Under the pieces are notes generated by a model. That model did no database searches. It was not told where the DNA came from and saw nothing but the letters and a program-made list of their open reading frames with translations. From Chthoniobacter flavus (GTDB lineage Bacteria > Verrucomicrobiota > Verrucomicrobiia > Chthoniobacterales > DYNR01): DNA of 14,067 nt. The translations under genes were made by a program, and so were the position numbers. Of this stretch, positions 1-7,376 are shown piece by piece. Numbering within the stretch: the first letter of the stretch is position 1; every line of letters starts with the position of its first letter. Where the stretch lies: contig DYNR01000030.1 of the NCBI GenBank assembly GCA_020720945.1, positions 1 to 14,067 of the forward strand, written 5' to 3'.

Positions 1-61
1 GCTTCCATTACAGATCTTCTTTGCATTTATCTCACGGATTCAGGTATGATTAAAAGGCGGT

Positions 62-424
62 TTAATTGCAGGAATTGCCTGAAATTTTCCCTTGCTCTAA
101 AAAAGCGATTCCTTCTTCGACGGAAGGGAAGATGGGGATGATTTTATGAATGCCCACGACTTCAAAAATGGATCGCACCTGTTTCTGCATTCCGCAAATA
201 GCCAACGCCCGCGGTTTTTTACTGTTGATTTGCAAAAACTCGATCAATACCGCCAAGCCCGATGAATCGATGTAATCAACTCCCCGAAAATCCAGCACCG
301 CACGAGAGCTTTTTGCCCCCAATTCCCGCAGCAACAAACGCAGGCGAGGAGATTCTTCCAAGTCCACCTCGCCAGACATTTCCACCACCGGAATTCCCTC
401 TTTTTGTGTCACCTTCGATTCCAT
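62..424 (-). CDS. STAS-domain anti-sigma factor antagonist (SpoIIAA/RsbV-like)
   Basis: A 120-residue protein that is essentially one STAS domain. The phosphorylation-loop signature DSSGLAVL lies at residues 53-60, and serine 54 or 55 would be the site modified by a partner-switching kinase. In this family the unphosphorylated protein binds an anti-sigma factor or kinase and so frees a sigma factor or other target; it acts in the cytoplasm. The domain fills residues 1 to about 110, followed by a short polar tail. The start at 424 gives a full domain, but no Shine-Dalgarno sequence is visible before it. It follows ispG on the same strand after a 53-base gap containing a terminator-like hairpin, so it may have its own transcript. 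No RsbW-type kinase or phosphatase gene is in the window, so the pathway it serves is unknown. The family call is firm; the target is not. Confidence 0.9.
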   Translation of the reverse strand: MESKVTQKEGIPVVEMSGEVDLEESPRLRLLLRELGAKSSRAVLDFRGVDYIDSSGLAVLIEFLQINSKKPRALAICGMQKQVRSIFEVVGIHKIIPIFPSVEEGIAFLEQGKISGNSCN

Positions 425-435
425 AAAATACTACC

Positions 436-471
436 AAAAACTAGTGTCACTTCAATCTTGACCGGACACTA
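436..471 (-). terminator. Probable Rho-independent terminator after ispG
   Basis: Read on the minus strand, TAGTGTC (471-465) pairs perfectly with GACACTA (448-442). A possible inner TCA/TGA pairing sits in the 16-base loop. The right arm is followed by one G and then five Ts (440-436). It begins just after the ispG stop at 478. The stem is only 7 bp and the loop is large, so it may be weak or allow read-through into the STAS gene. Confidence 0.5.
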
Positions 472-477
472 AGCGAT

Positions 478-2259
478 TCATTCGGCGGGATCGCTCCATC
501 GCCCTCGTTCTTTGATTAAATCCACCAGTTGCGAGACGGCTTCTTTCTCGGGGAGATTGAACCGCACGGCTTTTTTTCCGACATACAAATTGATTTTTCC
601 GGGTGCACCCCCCACATATCCAAAGTCGGCATCCGCCATTTCTCCCGGACCGTTCACGATGCAGCCCATGATGGCGATTTTGACTCCTTTCAAGTGGCGG
701 GTCGCCGCTTTGATCTCTGCTGTCGTGCTTTGCAAATCGAACAGCGTGCGCCCGCAACTGGGGCAGGCAACGAAGTCTGCTTTCACGCTTCGGACTCCGG
801 CGGCTTGCAAGATATGGTATGCGAGTTCGATGGCTTTTTTCGGGTTTGTTTCGCCTTGGACGAGCACGGCATCGCCGATTCCGTCGCACAGCAACGAACC
901 GATATTTGCGGCGGCTTGCAACAGGGCGTTTTCCGATTTTCCCTCGCCGGGGGCAAAGGTGTCTTTGAGCAAAATCGAATGGCGGTGGCTCAAGCGGCTT
1001 GCCAGAAGTCGGTAGGCGGGGATGGGAAGCAGCGGAACGCCGTCCGCGACAGTGACGAACAAGGGAACGGGAGATGCGTTGATTTGGGCCAAGTGCCCGG
1101 CATCCCTCGGGTCGCAGCTAACGATTTCCGCCTGCTCCAAAACGATTTCGGGGAGGTAGTCGGCGGAGAGCGAGGCACCCAAAAGATTTTGTTGGGACTC
1201 TTTCACGCAAACGCGGACGGGTTCGCTATCCCCGAGGGAAACGCCGTTGACGAAAAACTTTTCGGACGGGCGGCGGGCGTAAGAAAAAGGGTCGAACGGC
1301 AATGGGGTTGACGGGTCGAGTTCCAGTTCTTCTTTTGCGGGGGATTCCGCTAAGGCAATGAGCGCGTGCGCCACGGGAATTTCGTTCACGCTGTCTTCCG
1401 TCAAGGAAACACGGATCGTGTCGCCGATTCCGTCCATGAGCAAACTCCCGATCCCCACGGCGCTTTTGATTCTGCCATCCTCTCCGTCCCCCGCCTCTGT
1501 CACGCCAAGATGCAGCGGGTAATTCCAGCTCTCGCCTTCTTGCTTCAACCGCGAGGCGAGCAAGCGGTAGGCGGCGATCATCACCTTCGGGTTCGAAGCT
1601 TTCATGGAAAACACGAAATCGTGGAAGTTCCGTTCTCTGGCGATCCTGGCAAATTCGAGGGCGCTTTCGACCATTCCGAGAGGGGTGTCGCCGTAGCGGT
1701 TCATGATGCGGTCGCTGAGCGAGCCATGGTTGGTTCCGATCCGCAAGGCGATCCCGTTTTCTTTGCAGTAGTCCACGAGCGGGGCAAACGCCTCGCGGAT
1801 TGCCTCCAGTTCCTTCGCGTATTCTTCCTCCGTGTATTCCCTGGAAGCAAAGCGTTTTTTATCGACAAAATTGCCGGGGTTGACCCGGATTTTTTCCACC
1901 CATTTTGCGGCTTCTGCGGCGACTTGGGGTTTGAAGTGGACATCGGCGACCAAGGGGATGCCGCATCCTTCCTCCCGCAATTTTTCGCGGAGCACCCGCA
2001 AGTTTTCGGCATCTTTGACTGTTGGGACGGCGAGTCGAACCAACTCGCACCCAACGCGTTGCAAGGCGGCGATCTGGGCGGCGCAAGCCTCGGTGTCCAT
2101 CGTGTCGCAAGTCAGCATGGACTGCACTAGGACGGGGGCGTGCCCGCCGATCACGGCAGTTCCTACGCGGACGGGACGCGACGGCCTCGCGGTTTTTCTC
2201 CACGGATTTTCACAGTAAGCGGCTTCCTGCATAAACGGTGCTTGCGGGTCGGAAAACAT
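478..2259 (-). CDS. ispG: 4-hydroxy-3-methylbut-2-en-1-yl diphosphate synthase, long three-domain form
   Basis: IspG (GcpE) reduces methylerythritol cyclodiphosphate to HMBPP, the penultimate step of the MEP isoprenoid pathway, using a 4Fe-4S cluster. The protein is 593 residues, far longer than the roughly 370-residue E. coli enzyme. Residues about 27-300 form the TIM barrel (VQSML, then VRLAVPT, VADVHF, RVNPGN). Residues about 310-490 are an inserted domain. The C-terminal domain carries the cluster ligands Cys499, Cys502 (CPSCGR) and Cys533 in GCIVNGPGE, with Glu540; the 3/31/7 spacing is close to that of E. coli. The inserted domain echoes the barrel: AYRLLASRL occurs at 230-238 and again at 415-423, and IGSLLxDGIGD at 270-280 and 453-463. 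A second start, 9 residues in (2232), is possible; neither has a clear ribosome binding site. It lies 21 bases after rseP, so it is probably cotranscribed with it. Confidence 0.96.
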   Translation of the reverse strand: MFSDPQAPFMQEAAYCENPWRKTARPSRPVRVGTAVIGGHAPVLVQSMLTCDTMDTEACAAQIAALQRVGCELVRLAVPTVKDAENLRVLREKLREEGCGIPLVADVHFKPQVAAEAAKWVEKIRVNPGNFVDKKRFASREYTEEEYAKELEAIREAFAPLVDYCKENGIALRIGTNHGSLSDRIMNRYGDTPLGMVESALEFARIARERNFHDFVFSMKASNPKVMIAAYRLLASRLKQEGESWNYPLHLGVTEAGDGEDGRIKSAVGIGSLLMDGIGDTIRVSLTEDSVNEIPVAHALIALAESPAKEELELDPSTPLPFDPFSYARRPSEKFFVNGVSLGDSEPVRVCVKESQQNLLGASLSADYLPEIVLEQAEIVSCDPRDAGHLAQINASPVPLFVTVADGVPLLPIPAYRLLASRLSHRHSILLKDTFAPGEGKSENALLQAAANIGSLLCDGIGDAVLVQGETNPKKAIELAYHILQAAGVRSVKADFVACPSCGRTLFDLQSTTAEIKAATRHLKGVKIAIMGCIVNGPGEMADADFGYVGGAPGKINLYVGKKAVRFNLPEKEAVSQLVDLIKERGRWSDPAE

Positions 2260-2280
2260 CGGGCATCCGCGCGCGGAACC

Positions 2281-3696
2281 TCATTCCTTTTGACCGGGCG
2301 AGAAGCGCATCTCTGCGGGTGCTTCTTTTTTTTGCTTTTTCCACGGCAAATCCATCACATCGTAAAATGTCACATAGAGCATGAACCCGATGAGCAAAAA
2401 CGCGAACGCGCTTTGCACGATTTCCAAAAAGCGGGTGTTGATGGGTTTCCTGCGAATCGCTTCAAACACGGCGAGAACGATGTGTCCGCCATCCAGCACG
2501 GGAAGGGGCAACAAGTTCAAAACCGCCAAATTGATATTCAAAAAAACGCTGAACCAGAGGGCGACAAGCCATCCGTCTGGGGCTTCAAAAATCATGTAGT
2601 AATAGCGCATGATGCCGACGGGGCCGCTCAGGTGTTGGAGGCCGATTTCGTTTTTTGGCGCAGCGACGGCAACGATGGTCGCCCACATGGTTTGCAGGGT
2701 GTCGGTGACTTGCGAGATGGGGTTCGGGTGCGCTAAAACGGTTTTCCCGCGAGGGTCCCATTCGATTCCGATGCGCGGTTTGCCGCCGCCTTCAGGGACT
2801 TGCGGCAGCACTTCGATTTGCATCGTGTTGCCCGCTCTTTCCACGGTCAAAACGATTTGCCCCCCCGGATAGGAATCCAAGTAATCGCCCAGCATCGGCA
2901 TGCTTAAAAGGGTTTTGCCATCTACGGCGAGAATCGAATCTCCGGGGCGCAACGCCGCGGCAAACGCGGGGCTCGCGGGGAGCACCCTAGCGATTCGCGG
3001 GGTTTGTGCGGGAGCTATCCCGATCTGCCGCAACTCCTTGCGGCCAAAACCTTCCGATTGCCGCGCCCTGGCTTTTACCCAGATCGTCAGGGTTTGCCCA
3101 TCGCGTTCGACCACGATGGGGATTTCGGGGGCTTCGCTGCCCGCGATATTCCAGACGACGCTTTCCGCCACTTTTCCCATCCCGCCAAAGCGCGTCACGG
3201 TTTTGCCGTCCACTTTCAAAATTTTGTCGCCAGGCAGCAATCCCGCTTCTGCCGCCGGACCGCCGGGGATGACATAGCCGATGGTCGTGCTCAGCTCGCC
3301 TCCGCTCACCGGATGCCCCAACCACCAAACCAGCACGGCAAAAACGAACGCAAGCCCGAAACTGAAAATCGGACCCGCCGCCGCGACGATGATTTTGTCC
3401 AGAGGGGCGACAGGCGGCAAACTTTTTAATTCCGCGGAAGAATCTCCCTCCAGCATCTCCATCGGTGCCATTTGTGGGATCGAAACAAACCCGCCCGCCG
3501 GGATCCACCCCAAGCGGTATTCCACGCCCCGGATCGTTTTTTTCCAAATCGGTCGCCCGAACCAAATCGCAAACTTGTCTGCCACCAGCCCCCGCCAGCG
3601 CGCCGCCCAAAAATGCCCGAGCTCGTGCACCAGAATCAGCAGGTTAAAAAGCAAAACTACTTCCGCAATGATGAATATCGTCTTTAGGTAATCCAT
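2281..3696 (-). CDS. rseP: RIP metalloprotease RseP / site-2 protease (M50) with two PDZ domains
   Basis: An integral-membrane zinc protease that cuts substrates inside the membrane. In proteobacteria it cleaves the anti-sigma factor RseA after a first cut by DegS. The protein is 471 residues. The first membrane segment carries the zinc motif HELGH (residues 24-28). A second hydrophobic segment lies at about 101-125. Two PDZ domains follow at about 135-210 and 228-300, each with a PGDxIL-VDGKT core. The third zinc ligand is in LDGGH (401-405), with a last membrane segment at about 425-445. The short charged tail is cytoplasmic or periplasmic depending on topology. The gene lies 37 bases after trpG and 21 before ispG; in many bacteria it instead follows dxr, absent here. 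An AAGGAG sequence lies at 3715-3720, but 18 bases from the ATG, longer than usual. Confidence 0.95.
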   Translation of the reverse strand: MDYLKTIFIIAEVVLLFNLLILVHELGHFWAARWRGLVADKFAIWFGRPIWKKTIRGVEYRLGWIPAGGFVSIPQMAPMEMLEGDSSAELKSLPPVAPLDKIIVAAAGPIFSFGLAFVFAVLVWWLGHPVSGGELSTTIGYVIPGGPAAEAGLLPGDKILKVDGKTVTRFGGMGKVAESVVWNIAGSEAPEIPIVVERDGQTLTIWVKARARQSEGFGRKELRQIGIAPAQTPRIARVLPASPAFAAALRPGDSILAVDGKTLLSMPMLGDYLDSYPGGQIVLTVERAGNTMQIEVLPQVPEGGGKPRIGIEWDPRGKTVLAHPNPISQVTDTLQTMWATIVAVAAPKNEIGLQHLSGPVGIMRYYYMIFEAPDGWLVALWFSVFLNINLAVLNLLPLPVLDGGHIVLAVFEAIRRKPINTRFLEIVQSAFAFLLIGFMLYVTFYDVMDLPWKKQKKEAPAEMRFSPGQKE

Positions 3697-3733
3697 ATAA
3701 AAAATAAAATTTAACTCCTTCTCGGAAGCGTCC

Positions 3734-4300
3734 TTACAGGCGGAGGAAGTTTTTCAAAATTTCCTTTCCGCTCTGGGTCAATATCGATTCGGGGTGGAAT
3801 TGCACCCCGTGGATCGGGTGCTCTTTGTGCCGTAGCCCCATGATTTCCCCTTCCTTTGTTTCTGCGGTGATTTCCAAGCACTCTGGCAGAGTTTCTCTTT
3901 TTACGAGCAAGGAGTGGTAGCGCGTCGCCTCGAAAGGGGACGGCAAGCCTTCAAATAACCCGTTCCCGCAGTGGAGGATGGGAGAAGTTTTTCCGTGCAT
4001 CAACCGCCCGGCGCGGACGACATCGCCGCCGAAAACTTGCCCGATACACTGGTGCCCCAAGCACACGCCAAACACCGGGAGGCGCGACCCAAAAACGCGG
4101 ATCACTTCATTGCTGATCCCCGCTTCGGCAGGGCTGCACGGGCCCGGCGAGATGCAAATCCGCGACGGGGCCATCGCTTCGATTTCCTCGATGCGGATCT
4201 GGTCGTTCCTTTTGACCGCCATTTCCCCCACGCCGAGTTCTCCGAAATATTGCACCAGGTTGTAGGTGAACGAATCGTAATTATCGATGACGAGCAACAT
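3734..4300 (-). CDS. trpG: Anthranilate/aminodeoxychorismate synthase glutamine amidotransferase subunit
   Basis: This class I glutamine amidotransferase makes ammonia from glutamine and passes it to the chorismate-converting subunit. The protein is 188 residues, the normal length. It opens with MLLVIDNYDSFTYNLVQ, typical of TrpG/PabA. The oxyanion strip is ISPGPCSP (50-57), the nucleophile is Cys80 in GVCLGHQ, and His169 and Glu171 lie in GVQFHPES. HGKTS (102-106) is also typical. The reading frame is open upstream to 4456, but that part overlaps trpE and has no family similarity, so I start at 4300. The trpE stop is 7 bases upstream, and a purine-rich GGAGGGAGAG just inside the trpE end can serve as ribosome binding site. 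Adjacency to trpE favours TrpG, but such subunits often also serve folate synthesis as PabA. Confidence 0.93.
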   Translation of the reverse strand: MLLVIDNYDSFTYNLVQYFGELGVGEMAVKRNDQIRIEEIEAMAPSRICISPGPCSPAEAGISNEVIRVFGSRLPVFGVCLGHQCIGQVFGGDVVRAGRLMHGKTSPILHCGNGLFEGLPSPFEATRYHSLLVKRETLPECLEITAETKEGEIMGLRHKEHPIHGVQFHPESILTQSGKEILKNFLRL

Positions 4301-4307
4301 GGTTTTT

Positions 4308-5825
4308 TTACTCTCCCTCCCCGCTTGTCCCGAGCGTTGTGGCGAGCGCGACGGCCCGCAGCGCGGCGCGGGATTTGTTGGCGGTTTCTTGGTATTCTCC
4401 TTGCGGGGTGGAGTCGGCGACGACACCGGCACCCGCTTGCACATGGGCGACCCCATCTTTCAAAACAACGGTGCGCAGCGCGATGCAGGAGTCCGAATCC
4501 CCGTCGAAGCGGAAATACCCCACGGCCCCCGAATACACGCACCGTTTGTTTTTTTCAAAGTCGTTGATGATTTGCATGGCTCTCACCTTGGGCGCGCCGC
4601 TCACGGTCCCGGCAGGAAAAGTCGCCCGCATCACATCGAAGGCATTGCGCCCGCCCGCGAGTTTTCCGGAAACATGGGTCACGATGTGCATCACATGGCT
4701 ATACCGTTCGATCGTCATAAAATCCGAGACCTTCACGCTCCCGTATTCCGCGATTCTTCCGACATCGTTTCTCGCCAAATCAACCAGCATCAAATGTTCC
4801 GCGCATTCCTTGGTGTCCGCGAGGAGTTCTTCGGCGAGTGCCGCGTCTTCCGCCGGGGATTCCCCGCGTTTCCGAGTCCCTGCAATCGGTCGTATTTCCA
4901 CCAAATCTCCTGTTAGCCGGACATGGACTTCGGGGGAGCTTCCGACGAGGTCCAAGCCGTCCCCGCAGCGCAAGCAAAACATATAAGGGGAGGGGTTCAC
5001 AAAACGCAGCGCCCTGTAAAGGTCGAGCGCGTCGCCGGAAAACGGGGTCGCAAAGCGTTGGGAAAGAACGATTTGAAAAATGTCGCCCGCCCGGATATAC
5101 TCTTGCGCCCCCTCGACCATTTTTTCGAACTCTTCTTCCGTCGTGTTGCTTTCCACCTGTTTTGGGTCGCCGGGGTCGCCGGGGTGCAATGGCTCAAATT
5201 CGCAGGGCGAAGACAGCTTGCAAAAAATGTCGGCAATCCTTTGGCGGGCGCGCTCGTGTGCGACGGCATCTTCCCCGTCTTCTGCAAAAACCGCCGTCAC
5301 CACGCGGAAGCGGCGCGCTTTGTGGTCAAAGATCAAAAGAGTTTCTGGAACTACAAAAAAGCAGTCCGGCACATCGAGGGAATCTTGCGGGGGTTGCAAA
5401 GATGCGACCCCAGGCTCGAACCACCGGATGGCATCGTAAGACAAGTAACCGACGGCCCCGCCCCAGCAGCCCGGAAACTCGGGGTGCGGGTCAGCGGGAA
5501 ATTTCGCCATGATTCGTTCGAGTTCCCGGAACGGGTCATCTTCCACTTCATAAACCCGAGAAACGCCACCCTGCACGAGGGTCACGACTTTTCCCCGCGC
5601 TTTCAAAATCAGCCGTGCCCCGCATCCGACAAACGAAAACCGCCCCACCAAGTCGTTCGTTTCCGCCGATTCAAAAAGAAACGAAGGGGCATCCTTCCCT
5701 AATTTTGCGAAGGCGGAAATGGGAGTCTCGACATCCGAAACCGCTTCGGTCCAGACGGGGACGACTTTGTTTCCTCGCCGTTGCGCAACAAACTCTTCCC
5801 TTGACGGGTGAATCTCAAAACTCAT
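4308..5825 (-). CDS. trpE: Anthranilate synthase component I
   Basis: Converts chorismate to anthranilate with ammonia supplied by TrpG, the first committed step of tryptophan synthesis. The protein is 505 residues, normal for the family. The N-terminal part contains FLFES (49-53), corresponding to the LLES-type region of the tryptophan feedback site. The chorismate-binding domain runs from about 230 to the end, with PIAGTRKRG (313-321), the E-x-LMLVDLARNDVGR block (343-357), TFPAGTVSGAPK (402-413) and AGAGVVADS (464-472). The IAGT and GTVSGAPK forms with a TrpG partner favour TrpE over PabB. A small 9-base tandem repeat near 5164-5184 encodes PGDPGDP in the linker between the two domains. 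There is no room for a leader-peptide attenuator: lemA ends 45 bases upstream. No other trp gene is in the window. Confidence 0.95.
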   Translation of the reverse strand: MSFEIHPSREEFVAQRRGNKVVPVWTEAVSDVETPISAFAKLGKDAPSFLFESAETNDLVGRFSFVGCGARLILKARGKVVTLVQGGVSRVYEVEDDPFRELERIMAKFPADPHPEFPGCWGGAVGYLSYDAIRWFEPGVASLQPPQDSLDVPDCFFVVPETLLIFDHKARRFRVVTAVFAEDGEDAVAHERARQRIADIFCKLSSPCEFEPLHPGDPGDPKQVESNTTEEEFEKMVEGAQEYIRAGDIFQIVLSQRFATPFSGDALDLYRALRFVNPSPYMFCLRCGDGLDLVGSSPEVHVRLTGDLVEIRPIAGTRKRGESPAEDAALAEELLADTKECAEHLMLVDLARNDVGRIAEYGSVKVSDFMTIERYSHVMHIVTHVSGKLAGGRNAFDVMRATFPAGTVSGAPKVRAMQIINDFEKNKRCVYSGAVGYFRFDGDSDSCIALRTVVLKDGVAHVQAGAGVVADSTPQGEYQETANKSRAALRAVALATTLGTSGEGE

Positions 5826-5870
5826 ATCGCGCTCTGTGCGAAAGCATCAAACCAACCGTCGCCCGAAAAA

Positions 5871-6476
5871 TCAAAACTTCACTTGGGGAGCTTGCTTCTC
5901 CGCCTCGTTTTCGATTTCAAACAGCGTCGCCGCCGTGAACTGGAAAGTCCCCGCGATCAGGTTTGTCGGAAAAACTTCGCGCTTGGTGTTATACGCCATC
6001 ACCGCGTCGTTGTAGGCTTGGCGCGCGAAGGAAACTTTGTTTTCCGTCGTGGTCAACTCTTCCATCAACGCCGCCATGTTTTGGTTTGCCTTCAAATCCG
6101 GGTAAGCTTCGGAAACCGCAAAAAGCCTGCCCAACGCCCCCGTCAGACCTGCCTCCGCACTCATCAGCGGAGCCATTGCGGACGGGTCGCCTGGATTTGC
6201 GGCAGCCGCCTTGCCGGCGCTCACCGCAGCGTTGCGCGCTTGGATCACCGCTTCCAGCGTCCCGCGTTCGTGCGCCATATACCCCTTGGCTGTTTCCACC
6301 AAATTCGGGATGAGGTCATAGCGCCTCTTGAGTTGCACATCGATTTGCGAATACGCATTTTTGTAGCGGTTGCGCAAAGTCACGAGGCCGTTGTATTCGC
6401 CGATCACATAGAATGCGAGCAAAGCGGCGACGAGCAACAAACCGATAAAAATGGCGAGCAATACGGTCAATATCAT
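5871..6476 (-). CDS. lemA: LemA family membrane-anchored protein
   Basis: A 201-residue protein of the LemA family. It has one N-terminal membrane segment (about residues 3-24), then a helical domain with the family blocks YNGLVTLRNRYKNAYSQIDVQLKRR split over residues 28-52, DLIPNLVETAKGY (54-66), and YPDLKANQNMAALMEELTTTENKVSFARQAYND at about 125-157. Most of the protein probably lies outside the membrane face as a helical bundle. The cellular role of LemA is not settled; in many genomes it sits beside a TPM-domain or M48 peptidase gene, which is not the case here. Its upstream neighbour, 58 bases away, is a secreted BsuPI-domain protein, and trpE starts 45 bases downstream. No strong ribosome binding site is visible. 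The family call is firm, the function unknown. Confidence 0.92.
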   Translation of the reverse strand: MILTVLLAIFIGLLLVAALLAFYVIGEYNGLVTLRNRYKNAYSQIDVQLKRRYDLIPNLVETAKGYMAHERGTLEAVIQARNAAVSAGKAAAANPGDPSAMAPLMSAEAGLTGALGRLFAVSEAYPDLKANQNMAALMEELTTTENKVSFARQAYNDAVMAYNTKREVFPTNLIAGTFQFTAATLFEIENEAEKQAPQVKF

Positions 6477-6534
6477 AGCGTTTTATTTTCTTGTTTTGGA
6501 GTTTCTGAATCCAGCGTTTCTTTGTAGCGGCAAA

Positions 6535-7242
6535 TCACCTGGGTTTCAAAGTAAAATACCCCGTGAAGCGAGAATTTCCCGCGACGGTGCCTTCGAGGGT
6601 ATAGGTTTGTCCGGGCTGCATTTCTCGGGTGGAAAGCGTGCCAGAAAATTGCACGGTCTCGCCGGGGTTCACCATGAGGATGCCTTGCTCCTTCTCGAAA
6701 TTCCTGTCATCCGACCACCGTTCCAGCACCGTTCCCGCAGAATCTTTCACGGCGAAATCAAACCTTTGCTCGGTGGGGAAAACCAACTGCGTCAACTTCT
6801 TACCGCGATTGGTCACGATCATTGTGGCGGTGATTTCTCTCCGGTCATCCAAAGAAAACGAAGCTCCCGGCACCACTTTTATTTCCACCTGTTCCTCGGC
6901 TTGTTTGCCTTTGAAAGAAAGGCTCTTTTTGATTCCGCGAAAAAATTTCCCCAAAACACGGTCGGCGCTGTCGTAGGATGCCGTGTTCGGGTAAATCGCG
7001 ACACCCTCCTCTTGCAAACGGGAACGCAACTTGCCGTGTTCGAATTGCGCCGAAACTTCCCGGTCCGCAAAAAACGGGCTCGCTTCATCCGGTCTGCGCT
7101 TGTCTAACTCCAACAGCAAAAGCTCCTTGGACGGCCTCTTCTCTTTCCCTTCTTCTTCGCCCGCATACTCCTGTGCCCTCCCTGGCGCGCAAGGGAAGAA
7201 ACAGAAAAGAAAACCGACAACTAAAAAACGCTCTAGCTTCAT
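6535..7242 (-). CDS. Secreted protein with a BsuPI-like (IPU) domain
   Basis: A 235-residue protein. The N-terminus MKLERFLVVGFLFCFF...APGRAQ looks like a signal peptide cut near residue 24 after GRA, so it is probably exported. Residues about 25-125 are charged, low in hydrophobics and unrecognised. Residues about 130-232 form a beta-rich domain with the pattern of BsuPI, the B. subtilis intracellular proteinase inhibitor fold: TATMIVTNRGKK, then FPTEQRFDFAVKDSAG, ERWSDDRNF, and NPGETVQFSG ahead of a final YTLEGTV strand. I chose the ATG at 7242 because it is preceded by AGGGGA and gives a clean signal peptide; the frame stays open to 7275. It heads the minus-strand block and precedes lemA. 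Whether it inhibits a protease cannot be told; exported IPU-domain proteins may only be binding modules. Confidence 0.75.
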   Translation of the reverse strand: MKLERFLVVGFLFCFFPCAPGRAQEYAGEEEGKEKRPSKELLLLELDKRRPDEASPFFADREVSAQFEHGKLRSRLQEEGVAIYPNTASYDSADRVLGKFFRGIKKSLSFKGKQAEEQVEIKVVPGASFSLDDRREITATMIVTNRGKKLTQLVFPTEQRFDFAVKDSAGTVLERWSDDRNFEKEQGILMVNPGETVQFSGTLSTREMQPGQTYTLEGTVAGNSRFTGYFTLKPR

Positions 7243-7310
7243 TTCCCCTATGCCTACTTCAAAGAGGCTCCGCAAGCAAGAGCGAGAATCGGTTTTTTCG
7301 CCGGAGAGAA

Positions 7311-7335
7311 TCCAGGTTTGCTCACTCGCCGAAAG
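7311..7335 (+). repeat. 25-base dispersed repeat, copy 1 (divergent intergenic region)
   Basis: This stretch matches 10809-10833 at 22 of 25 positions without gaps; the mismatches are at 7316, 7321 and 7333. The shared parts are TCCAG, TTTG and an uninterrupted TCACTCGCCGA. The match stops abruptly on both sides. It lies in the gap between the BsuPI-domain gene and the phosphopantetheinyl transferase gene, 41 bases before the latter's start. No sigma-70-type -10 box follows at a sensible distance. A protein-binding site or relic of a larger repeat are both possible. Confidence 0.6.
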
Positions 7336-7376
7336 GGAAAAAATTTTTGGTTGCCCGCCGCCGGGCAGGTGGCAGA

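Noticed and set aside
1..61. A minus-strand ATG at 6-8 could begin another gene after the STAS gene, perhaps its kinase partner.
   Set aside because: Only two codons are visible and there is no clear ribosome binding site, so it cannot be supported.
529..2130. Two long plus-strand open frames (529-1311 and 1366-2130) opposite ispG.
   Set aside because: They mirror the codon structure of ispG, which is supported by conserved cluster ligands and barrel motifs.
4301..4456. N-terminal extension of TrpG by 52 residues.
   Set aside because: The extension lies in the 3' part of trpE in another frame and is Pro/Arg/Lys-rich with no family match; the normal start is at 4300.
5164..5184. Tandem 9-base repeat that might indicate slippage or a repeat array.
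   Set aside because: Only about two units, in frame in trpE and encoding a short linker; too short for a repeat feature.
7243..7376. Sigma-70 promoters in the divergent gap.
   Set aside because: Several TTG-type -35 candidates exist, but none has a -10 box with more than two or three matching bases at 16-18 bases spacing.
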